Origin: Phycisphaeraceae bacterium
GTDB lineage: Bacteria; Planctomycetota; Phycisphaerae; Phycisphaerales; Phycisphaeraceae
DNA length: 9,070 bases
NCBI GenBank assembly: GCA_029260695.1
Contig: JAJDCT010000167.1
Location: 1 to 9,070, forward strand
Direction: 5' to 3'
Below are positions 1 through 5,995 of the stretch, one piece after another (position 1 is the first letter of the stretch; each line of letters starts with the position of its first letter). Below the pieces are notes generated by a model that did not search any database, was not told where the DNA came from, and saw only the letters and a list, made by a program, of their open reading frames with translations. Position numbers and translations under genes: made by a program.

Positions 1-68
1 TTACCCAACTCGACGTCCGCCTGACGCAGCTTGGCCACGATCTGCTCTGCACTATGTCGCTTCTTCAC
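1..68 (-). CDS. IS3-family transposase OrfA, N-terminal fragment (runs off window)
   Basis: Only the first 22 codons are visible, starting at a GTG at 68-66. The translation begins VKKRHSAEQIVAKLRQADVE. This matches the start of IS3-family OrfA (a helix-turn-helix protein of about 90-100 residues), which typically reads 'K(K/R)xRHSxEQIVxxLRxA'. OrfA binds the IS ends and is normally joined to the OrfB integrase by -1 frameshifting; OrfB would lie off the left edge. An AAAGGA ribosome site sits at 75-80, six bases before the GTG, which supports this start. The rest of the gene cannot be judged, so it could be intact or broken outside the window. Confidence 0.75.
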   Translation of the reverse strand, partial: MKKRHSAEQIVAKLRQADVELG

Positions 69-71
69 AAG

Positions 72-103
72 GAATCCTTTCCGGCCTACGGCCGGGTGGA
101 TTC
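72..103 (-). promoter_or_regulatory. Hairpin covering the transposase ribosome binding site
   Basis: A long inverted repeat lies in the leader of the transposase gene. CCGGCC (81-86) and GGCCGG (90-95) form an inner stem around TAC. GAATCC (72-77) and GGATTC (98-103) form an outer stem. In the minus-strand transcript the GGA of the ribosome site (75-77) falls within the outer stem. Such a structure could block translation when transcription enters from outside the element, a control known from elements such as IS10 and IS50. The repeat is seen directly; its role is inferred. Confidence 0.5.
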
Positions 104-143
104 TCTCATATTCCCTGGATCAGGTTTCTCGGAGGGGGTCAGT

Positions 144-187
144 CCCGCGCGATCACTTTCAAGAAGTGATTGGGCGGGTTTTTCTTT
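144..187 (+). terminator. Strong rho-independent terminator (plus strand)
   Basis: CCCGC (144-148) pairs with GCGGG (174-178), and inside it ATCACTT (152-158) pairs with AAGTGAT (164-170) around a five-base loop. The stem is followed at once by TTTTTCTTT (179-187). This is a textbook terminator for transcription moving rightward. No plus-strand gene ends before it in this window; the IS end is directly to its left. It probably belonged to a plus-strand gene now separated from it by the IS. On the minus strand no T-run follows the stem, so it is not an obvious terminator for the gene at 260-1951. Confidence 0.8.
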
Positions 188-259
188 GGCTTGCGGGTTT
201 CTACCGGAGCACCGGGGGCATTGCGGCGGAGTTCCGATTGGAAAAGATGCGGTGCGGGC

Positions 260-1951
260 TTATTCGATCTGGCCGTTGGCGTAGAGGATGGCGCCGTTGG
301 GGTCGGGTTTGCCCTGGAAGGATTCGTAGAGCACGGCGGTGGTGGTCGGGTCGGCACCTGATTCGGGGCGGACATAAATGAAGCCCGGGTCTTCGCCGGT
401 GCGGGGATTGACCATGACCTGCTCGTACCCGCTCATGACGCTTTCCAGTTGTTCCAGGCTGTCGGGCCAGACTTGGCCATTCTGGTCGAGGTAGACCTGC
501 AGGCCCAGCCCGAGTTGGCGCATGTTGCTGGCCGAGACGATGCCGCGTGCCTGCTGGCGGGCGTCGGCGAGGACTTTGAAATAAGCCATGGGGTTGTTGG
601 AACTACTACTGGCGGGCTTGCTGTTTGAGTTGGCGCGTTTGATAGGGGAGACGGCCGGCGTCTTCGGCGGGGGCGCGGGATCGATCGAAACCGTCGCGAC
701 GTGTTTGCCACAGTAGGTGAGTTGGTAGTCCCCGCCGACCTGTGGCCGCTTGAATAGCAGGCCGAAGTGGTAGCGGTACCACGGAGAGGGCTGGGACATG
801 TGCCGGTACACATCTTTGGCCCACCAGCCGGAGGCGTCAGGGCTCCAGTCGACGTTGAGGGTGCCGCTGTTGTAGTTCATATTGACGGTCGTGCCGGTGT
901 CGGTCGTGAGTTTGATCTTGCCGTTGGCGTTGATGCCTTTGGGCGCGGGGTAATCGCCGTAGGGGTATGAGGCAGAGAAAGTGACCTCGCCCTTGGCGTT
1001 GGGCTGCCGCCAGGAGGCCGTGCCGTTGATGGAGCCAAACTCCCTTTCCACATCGATTTGGGTTGGTTGGGTGGGAAACAACGCCTCGTAGTTGCTCGTA
1101 TCCGCGCCGCCGATGTCTATCTCCGCCGAGCTTTCGAATTGCTTGTAAAGCAATCGGGCGTCGATCGGGGCGCCTCCGTCAAGCGGCACGAGCTTGAAAT
1201 CGCCTTCTTTGATGAGGCTGTCGTATCGGCTGATGCGATCCATGTCGCGGATCGTGCCCTGCTTTAGCGCAACCTCGATCGCGATGTGATTACCCGAGTC
1301 GCCCGGCCCGACGACGATCAGCTTGTCGTCTGACCCCAGCGAATAAACCTCATCGGTCCCGCCGATCATCGGGTTGGGGTTGGACTTGGATTTAGGGGCT
1401 TTGATGCCAAGCGATAGGTCGCCCTCCTGGGTGAACAGGCTGAACGGCTCGCGTGTTTTGCCGTTGTGGATCGACTCGACCACATCGACCGGCTGGACGC
1501 TGAGTACCAGCACGTCGCGCGCCGGCCCGGTGAAATACCAGTATGAGATGGAGGCGAGAGGGATCACGACCAGCGCGATCTTCCACCAGTTCAAGTCGAT
1601 GCCCCCAAGGCTCAGCAGCGGGGCCTTGGACACTTCCTCTTTGGCGTCGGCAGCATTGGCGACTTTTAGGTAGGTATGCGAAACGCTGTGGAACCCGCAG
1701 TGCAGGCATAGCACCGAGCCGTTGGGCATCGTCTTGCCACAAGCGTTGCACTCGCTTGAGGCGGCGGGCTCCGGGTCTGATTGCGTATTCGCGCCCAGCG
1801 CCGCATAGATGAGGTCCGGGTCTGCATCTACAGGCTCGGGATGCGGGATGGTTATCGCGCCGCCGCACGCCGGGCATTTGCCGCTGCGTCCCGCGAACTT
1901 ATCCGCAACCTTTATCTGCTTCCCACACTGACAAGAAAAGACGATTGCCAT
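260..1951 (-). CDS. Double zinc-ribbon, single-pass membrane protein with pseudopilin-like C-terminal module
   Basis: 563 residues; function unknown. The start is taken at the ATG at 1951 because AGGGGG (1960-1965) lies eight bases before it and the protein then opens with a typical planctomycete zinc ribbon; a start nine codons earlier (1978) is possible. Order of parts: zinc ribbon 1 (C7, C9, C26, C29); zinc ribbon 2 (C68, C71, C82, C85); membrane helix at about 122-140; a roughly 300-residue region I do not recognise (142-450); a Ser/Pro/Asn-rich linker (about 428-453); and a C-terminal module (about 453-563). The module contains NMRQLGLGLQVY and WPDSLEQL, then 'YVRP', 'VLYESF' and a final GAILYANGQIE. 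This pattern resembles the soluble part of planctomycete pseudopilin-like (DUF1559/H-X9-DG type) proteins. If the zinc ribbons are cytoplasmic, the C-terminal part is outside the membrane. It is separate from the operon upstream, with a 290-base gap and its own promoter candidate. Confidence 0.88.
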   Translation of the reverse strand: MAIVFSCQCGKQIKVADKFAGRSGKCPACGGAITIPHPEPVDADPDLIYAALGANTQSDPEPAASSECNACGKTMPNGSVLCLHCGFHSVSHTYLKVANAADAKEEVSKAPLLSLGGIDLNWWKIALVVIPLASISYWYFTGPARDVLVLSVQPVDVVESIHNGKTREPFSLFTQEGDLSLGIKAPKSKSNPNPMIGGTDEVYSLGSDDKLIVVGPGDSGNHIAIEVALKQGTIRDMDRISRYDSLIKEGDFKLVPLDGGAPIDARLLYKQFESSAEIDIGGADTSNYEALFPTQPTQIDVEREFGSINGTASWRQPNAKGEVTFSASYPYGDYPAPKGINANGKIKLTTDTGTTVNMNYNSGTLNVDWSPDASGWWAKDVYRHMSQPSPWYRYHFGLLFKRPQVGGDYQLTYCGKHVATVSIDPAPPPKTPAVSPIKRANSNSKPASSSSNNPMAYFKVLADARQQARGIVSASNMRQLGLGLQVYLDQNGQVWPDSLEQLESVMSGYEQVMVNPRTGEDPGFIYVRPESGADPTTTAVLYESFQGKPDPNGAILYANGQIE

Positions 1952-2102
1952 CGAAAACACCCCCTGCTGGCCGCCCACCCGTTGCCGCCGGTGTATACAT
2001 GCCGGCTTGAAATTTAACGAAATGTTTTAGCCGTGTCGTGAACAGAAACCACGGGACTTGACCCACAGCCCCCAAGGCCGCTCCACCCACAGTACAAGCC
2101 AT
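1899..2102 (-). CDS. Possible small protein upstream of the zinc-ribbon gene (67 aa, doubtful)
   Basis: An ATG at 2102-2100 has an excellent ribosome site (AGGAG on the minus strand, 2108-2112, five bases before the ATG). It opens a 67-codon frame, MACTVGGAALGAVGQVPWFL at its start, that overlaps the first 53 bases of the zinc-ribbon gene in another frame. Codon use has many A/T third positions, unlike the neighbouring genes, and I recognise no family. The likely transcription start (about 2109) would cut into the ribosome site. It could be a leader peptide, a short regulatory frame or chance. Confidence 0.2.
   Translation of the reverse strand: MACTVGGAALGAVGQVPWFLFTTRLKHFVKFQAGMYTPAATGGRPAGGVFDGNRLFLSVWEADKGCG
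1987..2006. promoter_or_regulatory. Inverted repeat in the leader of the zinc-ribbon gene
   Basis: GCCGG (1987-1991) and CCGGC (2002-2006) flank the perfect eight-base palindrome TGTATACA (1992-1999). The element lies about 35 bases before the start codon. It could be an RNA hairpin in the leader or a dimeric repressor site. The symmetry is seen directly; function is a guess. Confidence 0.3.
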
Positions 2103-2115
2103 CTGAACTCCTAAA

Positions 2116-2145
2116 ATCATAAACAAAATCTACTGAATCTGCCAA
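2116..2145 (-). promoter_or_regulatory. Sigma70-type promoter candidate for the zinc-ribbon gene
   Basis: On the minus strand TTGGCA (2145-2140; 5/6 match to TTGACA) is followed after 18 bases by TATGAT (2121-2116; 5/6 match to TATAAT). Transcription would start near 2109 and give a leader of about 158 bases before the ATG at 1951. It lies in the AT-richer part of the gap between two genes, where a promoter is expected. Confidence 0.55.
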
Positions 2146-2203
2146 GCGGGGCGGAGAACAGCTGCTGGGTAAGGCTTCTTGGCTGCTGTAGATCACGGGT
2201 TAT

Positions 2204-2224
2204 CCGCATGACGGCCGTCAGCGG
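2204..2224. terminator. Palindromic hairpin after the pseudopilin operon
   Basis: CCGC (2204-2207) and GCGG (2221-2224) flank the perfect 12-base palindrome TGACGGCCGTCA (2209-2220), with one unpaired A at 2208. The hairpin begins 18 bases after the last stop codon of the operon, the right place for a terminator. No T-run follows on the minus strand, so it may instead protect the transcript 3' end or be a protein-binding site. Confidence 0.35.
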
Positions 2225-2241
2225 TAGGGCAGGGGGGGTGG

Positions 2242-2664
2242 CTAACGGTGTCGATCCAGCTCTGTGCCCTGTAGATTCCAGCCGGAACCCGTCTTCTCAA
2301 ATGTCAGCGTCTGGCGTGCGTCATGCATTTCGATCCGGGCTGTCACCGTCGCCCGCAGGATGCTTCCGCCGTCCCGTTCGTATGAAACCATCAGGCCGGA
2401 GTCTTCGATTGCTGCCGGGGTTTGGATAATCTGTGGATTCGTGACCTCCGGGTCGGCCGACGCAGTGTGCACCGCGGCGGCAGCCCCTGCGATTAGAAGC
2501 TGACGGAGTTGGGTCTCGGCCCAGTGATGCCGGGTCCGTCGGCTGTCGGCCTGGAAGAGAAGCGTCAGCGCAAGCAGTGCCATGGCGACGATCGAGATCA
2601 ACACGACCGCGGTAAACGTGGCGAAGCCGCGCCGTCGACAGGACGTTTTTTGGGATACTTTCAT
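2242..2664 (-). CDS. Minor pseudopilin, GspK/PilX-like
   Basis: 140 residues. A basic leader (MKVSQKTSCRRRG) ends in Gly13, followed by FATFTAVVLISIVAMALLAL, a hydrophobic helix of the type IV pilin class; prepilin peptidase would cut after Gly13. Position +5 of the mature protein is Thr, not the usual Glu. Loss of Glu5 is known for GspK, the pseudopilin that caps the fibre tip. The remainder (about 100 residues) is much shorter than classic GspK (about 320), so a PilX-like or reduced K-like protein is the best description. Its ATG overlaps the previous stop by four bases (ATGA), and GGGGAG (2673-2678) lies eight bases upstream. It is the last gene of the operon. Confidence 0.72.
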   Translation of the reverse strand: MKVSQKTSCRRRGFATFTAVVLISIVAMALLALTLLFQADSRRTRHHWAETQLRQLLIAGAAAAVHTASADPEVTNPQIIQTPAAIEDSGLMVSYERDGGSILRATVTARIEMHDARQTLTFEKTGSGWNLQGTELDRHR

Positions 2665-3149
2665 GGTCCGGGCTCCCCGAGCAGGTACTTAATGGGGGTC
2701 AGGCGGATCGTGTCCGTCTCCGTGGTGAGGCGCAGGCCGATCCCGTCGGCTTCGAAACCGATGCCGGGTGGGGCCCACAGTGGGTCGCCCGGAATCTCCA
2801 CGCCATCTCGTATCTCGGTCCGCATGAGGTGGCTCTCGGTCTCGTCGTCGATGGTCGTGACGTGTAATTTCCAGCGGATAACTGAGCCGTCGGACATCTG
2901 AATCTTGGCCTGGTCCGGGGAATCACTGCCGATGGCCGAAGCGCTCCACACGTCGGTCCGCAGCAGGCGGATCACGGCATCGTTCTGGGCAATGCTCTGG
3001 CCCGCATACAGCGCATCATTCTTGACAAAGAAGCTGAGGACAAACAGCTTGTTCGCGATCGCCGCAAAGATCGCAAGCAGGGTTAATACAAAAACAATCT
3101 CGATCAGCGAGTAGCCGGCCGTGCGTGGTTTAGTGGTGCTGCTAGTCAT
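2661..3149 (-). CDS. Pseudopilin, GspH/GspJ-like
   Basis: 162 residues. The N-terminus MTSSTTKPRTAG is followed by YSLIEIVFVLTLLAIFAAI, a clear type IV prepilin signature: cleavage after Gly12, Glu at mature +5 (residue 17) and a hydrophobic helix. The C-terminal domain is rich in predicted beta strands. Sequence alone does not decide between H-like and J-like; the position between an I-like and a K-like gene matches the usual I-J-K order and favours J. The start overlaps the previous stop by four bases (ATGA), with GGGGG (3156-3160) six bases upstream. Confidence 0.85.
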   Translation of the reverse strand: MTSSTTKPRTAGYSLIEIVFVLTLLAIFAAIANKLFVLSFFVKNDALYAGQSIAQNDAVIRLLRTDVWSASAIGSDSPDQAKIQMSDGSVIRWKLHVTTIDDETESHLMRTEIRDGVEIPGDPLWAPPGIGFEADGIGLRLTTETDTIRLTPIKYLLGEPGP

Positions 3150-3517
3150 GGTGTGCCCCCGAATGGTGTCAAAGAGCTTACGGGTACGGCGCCGACCACG
3201 GATGCTTTACGTCGCTCGTGCCGTGCGGTGACTTCGGCCCATTGCCAGCCATCCCCAGGCGCGGCGTCGGGCAGGGCGACGATAGAGAACGTCGGATCTA
3301 CCTCGGTGTCCCATGTCGGCGCGGCCGGCCGCCTGCCTGCCTGGAGGTCGGTCAACACGTCCTCGGCGAGTCGGTCCAGCCGGCGTTGTGTTTCCATAAG
3401 CGTGGCCGCGTTTCGTTGATGTGAGAGCGAGACGGCCAACACCCCAAGCAAAAGCCCCACGATGAGCATCCCCACCAGCGCGTCCAACAGTATGAGGCCC
3501 CGGTCGTTTCGTCTCAT
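3146..3517 (-). CDS. Minor pseudopilin, GspI/PilV-like
   Basis: 123 residues. MRRNDRG is followed by LILLDALVGMLIVGLLLGVL: a short basic leader, cleavage after Gly7, and a hydrophobic helix. Asp replaces Glu at mature +5, a conservative change. The pattern '(L)LDALVGMLIVG' resembles the GspI/PilV group ('LLEVLVAxxI'). Length fits GspI (about 120). Its ATG shares one base with the stop of the platform gene before it (TGATG), so translation is probably coupled; GGGGG (3525-3529) is seven bases upstream. In known systems I, J and K form the tip of the pseudopilus and start its assembly. Confidence 0.8.
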   Translation of the reverse strand: MRRNDRGLILLDALVGMLIVGLLLGVLAVSLSHQRNAATLMETQRRLDRLAEDVLTDLQAGRRPAAPTWDTEVDPTFSIVALPDAAPGDGWQWAEVTARHERRKASVVGAVPVSSLTPFGGTP

Positions 3518-4758
3518 CAGAAAGCCCCCACTTGAACGATTGCGTCTTCGATCAGTACGACCAGTGGCAACATCATGCTGACGACGATCCAGCCTACGAT
3601 CACCGAGATAAAGAGCACGACACCGGGCATGACCGATGCCTGCGCCAGTGTGGCGGTCCGGCTGAATCGGGTCGCGTAGTACCTGGCCAGGAAGTCAAAC
3701 ACATGCACGGGATTGGAAACCGCCTGCCCGGTGGCGAGCATCCCGGCCATGAGTCTGGGCAGGTGCGCATCTTCCGCGGCGTCGCGCATCGGTCGGCCCA
3801 TGGAAAGCGCATCGGCGAACCGTTGGAGCCGGCGTTTCAACACGAGGTTGGTCCTCAACTCCCCGGCCTCGTAGGCGGCCGACTCGAGGGTGTCACCGGC
3901 CTTCAGAGCCTCGGCGATGATCCGGCATGCATCCGCGAGCCCCCGGTCTCGTGCCGCTACTCCGGCTACCGGGGTCATCCACACCACGCGGTCTGTCAGG
4001 GACGCGAAGGGACGCCGTTTACCCTCGATCCCGTGCAGCGACTGGTACAGCGACCACCCCGCAACCGATAGGATTGCCAGTACGGACAGGGGCAACATAA
4101 ACATGCCAAGGCTCTGGACTATCTCGAAAGTCACCACCGTCTGCCAGGGCATCGCGACATCGAAATCGTCGAAGATCGACTCGAATTTGGGCATGATGAA
4201 CGTCGCGATACCCGCCAGCATCAGGGCCAAGAACAGCACCAGCACGATCCCGTAGTTCCACCCGAGCATCGGGCCGTAGGTGTGGCTGCGGGCGATGGTT
4301 CGCTCTTCATTGGTTACGCTTTCAAGGACGGATGTCAGCCGGCCGATACGCTCCCCGGCCGAGACAAGGTCCACGGTCCGGGCGGGGAGCTCCGGGACGT
4401 GTGCTTGCAGCGCCTCACCGACGGGTTGACCTTCTTCCAAAGCCAGACGGACGTCGTGCAGCCTCTGATTCAGGGTGCCGGTCTCGCTGTCCTGGGCGGC
4501 GGCCAGCATCACAGGGATCGGCAGGTTCAGGCTCACCGCTTGTTTGAGATAAAAGAGCACCATCGCGCCACGGTGTCGGCGGAAACGCCTCGCTGACCGG
4601 GCAATGATCAACAGCAGCAGCAGCCCCCCGAACGGACCGATCAGTGGGCCGGCCGGGGGCAGGAGGCCCAGGATCACGGTCACAAAAAACAGGGCCAGCG
4701 CCCCGGCCACCAGCCAGAACACCCCCGAAGCCGCGATCATCAAGGTCCGAGCAAGCAT
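3517..4758 (-). CDS. Divergent GspF/PilC-like inner-membrane platform protein (second copy)
   Basis: 413 residues. It has two GspF-type domains (about 66-190 and about 265-400) with membrane helices at roughly 169-189, 218-240 and 385-410. Recognisable features are VSAGERIG (132-139, the conserved 'AGE' of the family) and IMPKFESIFDDF followed by MPWQT, the usual 'vPxFexif...lPxxT' region. Unlike classic GspF it lacks the soluble N-terminal domain; instead it starts with two extra hydrophobic helices (about 13-33 and 39-54). GspF proteins sit in the inner membrane and pass force from the ATPase to the growing fibre. GGAG (4767-4770) lies eight bases before the ATG. It follows the first platform gene by 17 bases. 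Confidence 0.85.
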   Translation of the reverse strand: MLARTLMIAASGVFWLVAGALALFFVTVILGLLPPAGPLIGPFGGLLLLLIIARSARRFRRHRGAMVLFYLKQAVSLNLPIPVMLAAAQDSETGTLNQRLHDVRLALEEGQPVGEALQAHVPELPARTVDLVSAGERIGRLTSVLESVTNEERTIARSHTYGPMLGWNYGIVLVLFLALMLAGIATFIMPKFESIFDDFDVAMPWQTVVTFEIVQSLGMFMLPLSVLAILSVAGWSLYQSLHGIEGKRRPFASLTDRVVWMTPVAGVAARDRGLADACRIIAEALKAGDTLESAAYEAGELRTNLVLKRRLQRFADALSMGRPMRDAAEDAHLPRLMAGMLATGQAVSNPVHVFDFLARYYATRFSRTATLAQASVMPGVVLFISVIVGWIVVSMMLPLVVLIEDAIVQVGAF

Positions 4759-4775
4759 GACCAGATCTCCAGTGT

Positions 4776-5984
4776 CTACATGACTGACTGCATCAGGCTT
4801 ACCAGTGGTAGGAACAGTGCTGAGATCACACTGCCGATCAAGGCCGCCAAGACGATCAACAGGATCGGGGCGAGCGTTGATTGCAGCGTCGCCAGCCGCA
4901 GTTCCGCCTGCTGCTGGTACATCTGTGAGAGGTTGGCTAGAAGCGAGGGCAGGTCGTGCTGATGCGACGCCAGGTGGATCGCCGCCGGGACCGCCTCTGG
5001 GGCGACCATCAGGCGCGGGTGTTCATTCAACGGTCGGCCGGCTTGAAGTGTCTGGATCAACGCCTGCCCATCCAGTCTCAACAGCGGCGAAGCGACGGCG
5101 TCCCCGGCCAGTTCCAGCGATGCCGGGAGGTCCAGACCCGACTGCACGCCCAGCTTCAGCGCATCGCACCAACGCGCCACCAGGTTCCGCCGCAGCACAG
5201 CCCCGATCAACGGGATCGGCATGACCGCGTAATCCAGGATGGACTGGCTCTTGCCCGCCGCGCTCAACGCAGACCACGACATCATCCCAAGCACAATAGC
5301 CGAGGTGACTCCGATCGCGATCGGCATCATCCACTTCGCCAGACTCATTACGATCAGCGTCATGACGGGCAGCTCGGCATCGAAGTCCCGGAAGATTTCC
5401 TCGAACTGAGGCACGATAAACTGGCCGATGAACCCCAGCACCAGCGCCACGCCCACAAGGATGATGATGGGGTAGCTGGCTGCACGCCAGAGTGTGCCCC
5501 GCAGCCGCTGCATGATTTCCATATGTTGGCCGAGATTGAAGAGCACGGCCGGGAGTTGGTTTGACCGGACCCCGGCATCGATCAGACGCCCGTACAGCGG
5601 CGGGAACAGAGCGCGGTGCTTCTCGAACGCGTCGGGCAGACTCAAGCCGGATTCCAATTCCGCAGCGACCCGTCTGACCGATTCTGACAGCCGACCGCTG
5701 CGCATGTCGCGGGCGATCAGCCGCAAACCCACCTCCACCGGCAGGCCCGCCGACGTGAGCTGCGCCAACTGCTGGTTGAACGCCATGAATTCGCCACCTC
5801 TCAGCGGTGCCGCGCTGTGAGCGTCCTGCGTCTGCTCGACTTCGATCACACGCAGGTTCATATCCTGCAGGGATTCGCGGGCCTCGTCGGCGGTTGCCGC
5901 TTCGATAACGCCCGAGAGCGTCTGGCCCTGAGTGGTCTGGGCCTGGTAGGCGAACCGGTTGAGGTTCTGTTCGTTGTCTTGCAT
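4776..5984 (-). CDS. GspF/PilC-like inner-membrane platform protein (first copy)
   Basis: 402 residues, the normal GspF length. The N-terminal domain has the family pattern FAYQAQTTQGQTLSGVIEA with later ADEARESLQDMNLRVIEV (11-49). Two GspF domains follow (about 66-190 and 265-395). FNQQLAQLTSAGLP opens the first, and VPQFEEIFRDF ... LPVMT (191-209) is a well-conserved stretch. Membrane helices lie at about 171-191, 218-239 and 371-395. The usual 'AGE' is AGV here (137-139). The protein should form the membrane platform through which the ATPase drives fibre assembly. GGGGA (5990-5994) is five bases before the ATG. The gene starts 11 bases after the sigma factor stop. Confidence 0.93.
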   Translation of the reverse strand: MQDNEQNLNRFAYQAQTTQGQTLSGVIEAATADEARESLQDMNLRVIEVEQTQDAHSAAPLRGGEFMAFNQQLAQLTSAGLPVEVGLRLIARDMRSGRLSESVRRVAAELESGLSLPDAFEKHRALFPPLYGRLIDAGVRSNQLPAVLFNLGQHMEIMQRLRGTLWRAASYPIIILVGVALVLGFIGQFIVPQFEEIFRDFDAELPVMTLIVMSLAKWMMPIAIGVTSAIVLGMMSWSALSAAGKSQSILDYAVMPIPLIGAVLRRNLVARWCDALKLGVQSGLDLPASLELAGDAVASPLLRLDGQALIQTLQAGRPLNEHPRLMVAPEAVPAAIHLASHQHDLPSLLANLSQMYQQQAELRLATLQSTLAPILLIVLAALIGSVISALFLPLVSLMQSVM

Positions 5985-5995
5985 TGTGTTCCCCG

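Larger units (their letters stand above)
1..141 (-). mobile_element. End of an IS3-family-like insertion sequence (partial)
   Basis: The left edge holds the beginning of a minus-strand transposase gene (1-68) and, upstream of it, a terminal sequence. Read on the minus strand, the element would begin TGACCCCCT at 141, and IS3-family inverted repeats commonly start with TGA followed by a C-rich stretch. From 141 to the transposase start is about 70 bases, a usual leader length for these elements. The other end, its matching inverted repeat and any target duplication lie outside the window, so the boundary at 141 is inferred from sequence alone. Confidence 0.62.
1952..2241. other. Intergenic region between the pseudopilin operon and the zinc-ribbon gene
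   Basis: About 290 bases with no convincing gene. It holds a palindromic hairpin near the end of the operon (2204-2224), a promoter candidate for the zinc-ribbon gene (2116-2145), a small possible reading frame, and an inverted repeat (1987-2006). Base composition is more AT-rich around 2006-2035 and 2111-2140 than in the genes. Confidence 0.7.

Noticed and set aside
144..187. Terminator for the zinc-ribbon gene on the minus strand
   Set aside because: The stem is present, but on the minus strand the A-run precedes it and no T-run follows; it is a plus-strand terminator.
31..381. Plus-strand frames over the IS end and the zinc-ribbon gene end
   Set aside because: They are in other frames over the transposase start, the terminator and the well-supported minus-strand gene, with no family likeness.
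2040..2075. tRNA-like T-arm (GGGTCAAGTCCC on the minus strand)
   Set aside because: The stem bases do not pair as a T-arm and no anticodon or acceptor arm can be found around it.
2014..2196. Minus-strand frame of 60 codons after the pseudopilin operon
   Set aside because: GTG start without a clear ribosome site; codon use unlike the real genes; it spans the promoter candidate of the zinc-ribbon gene.
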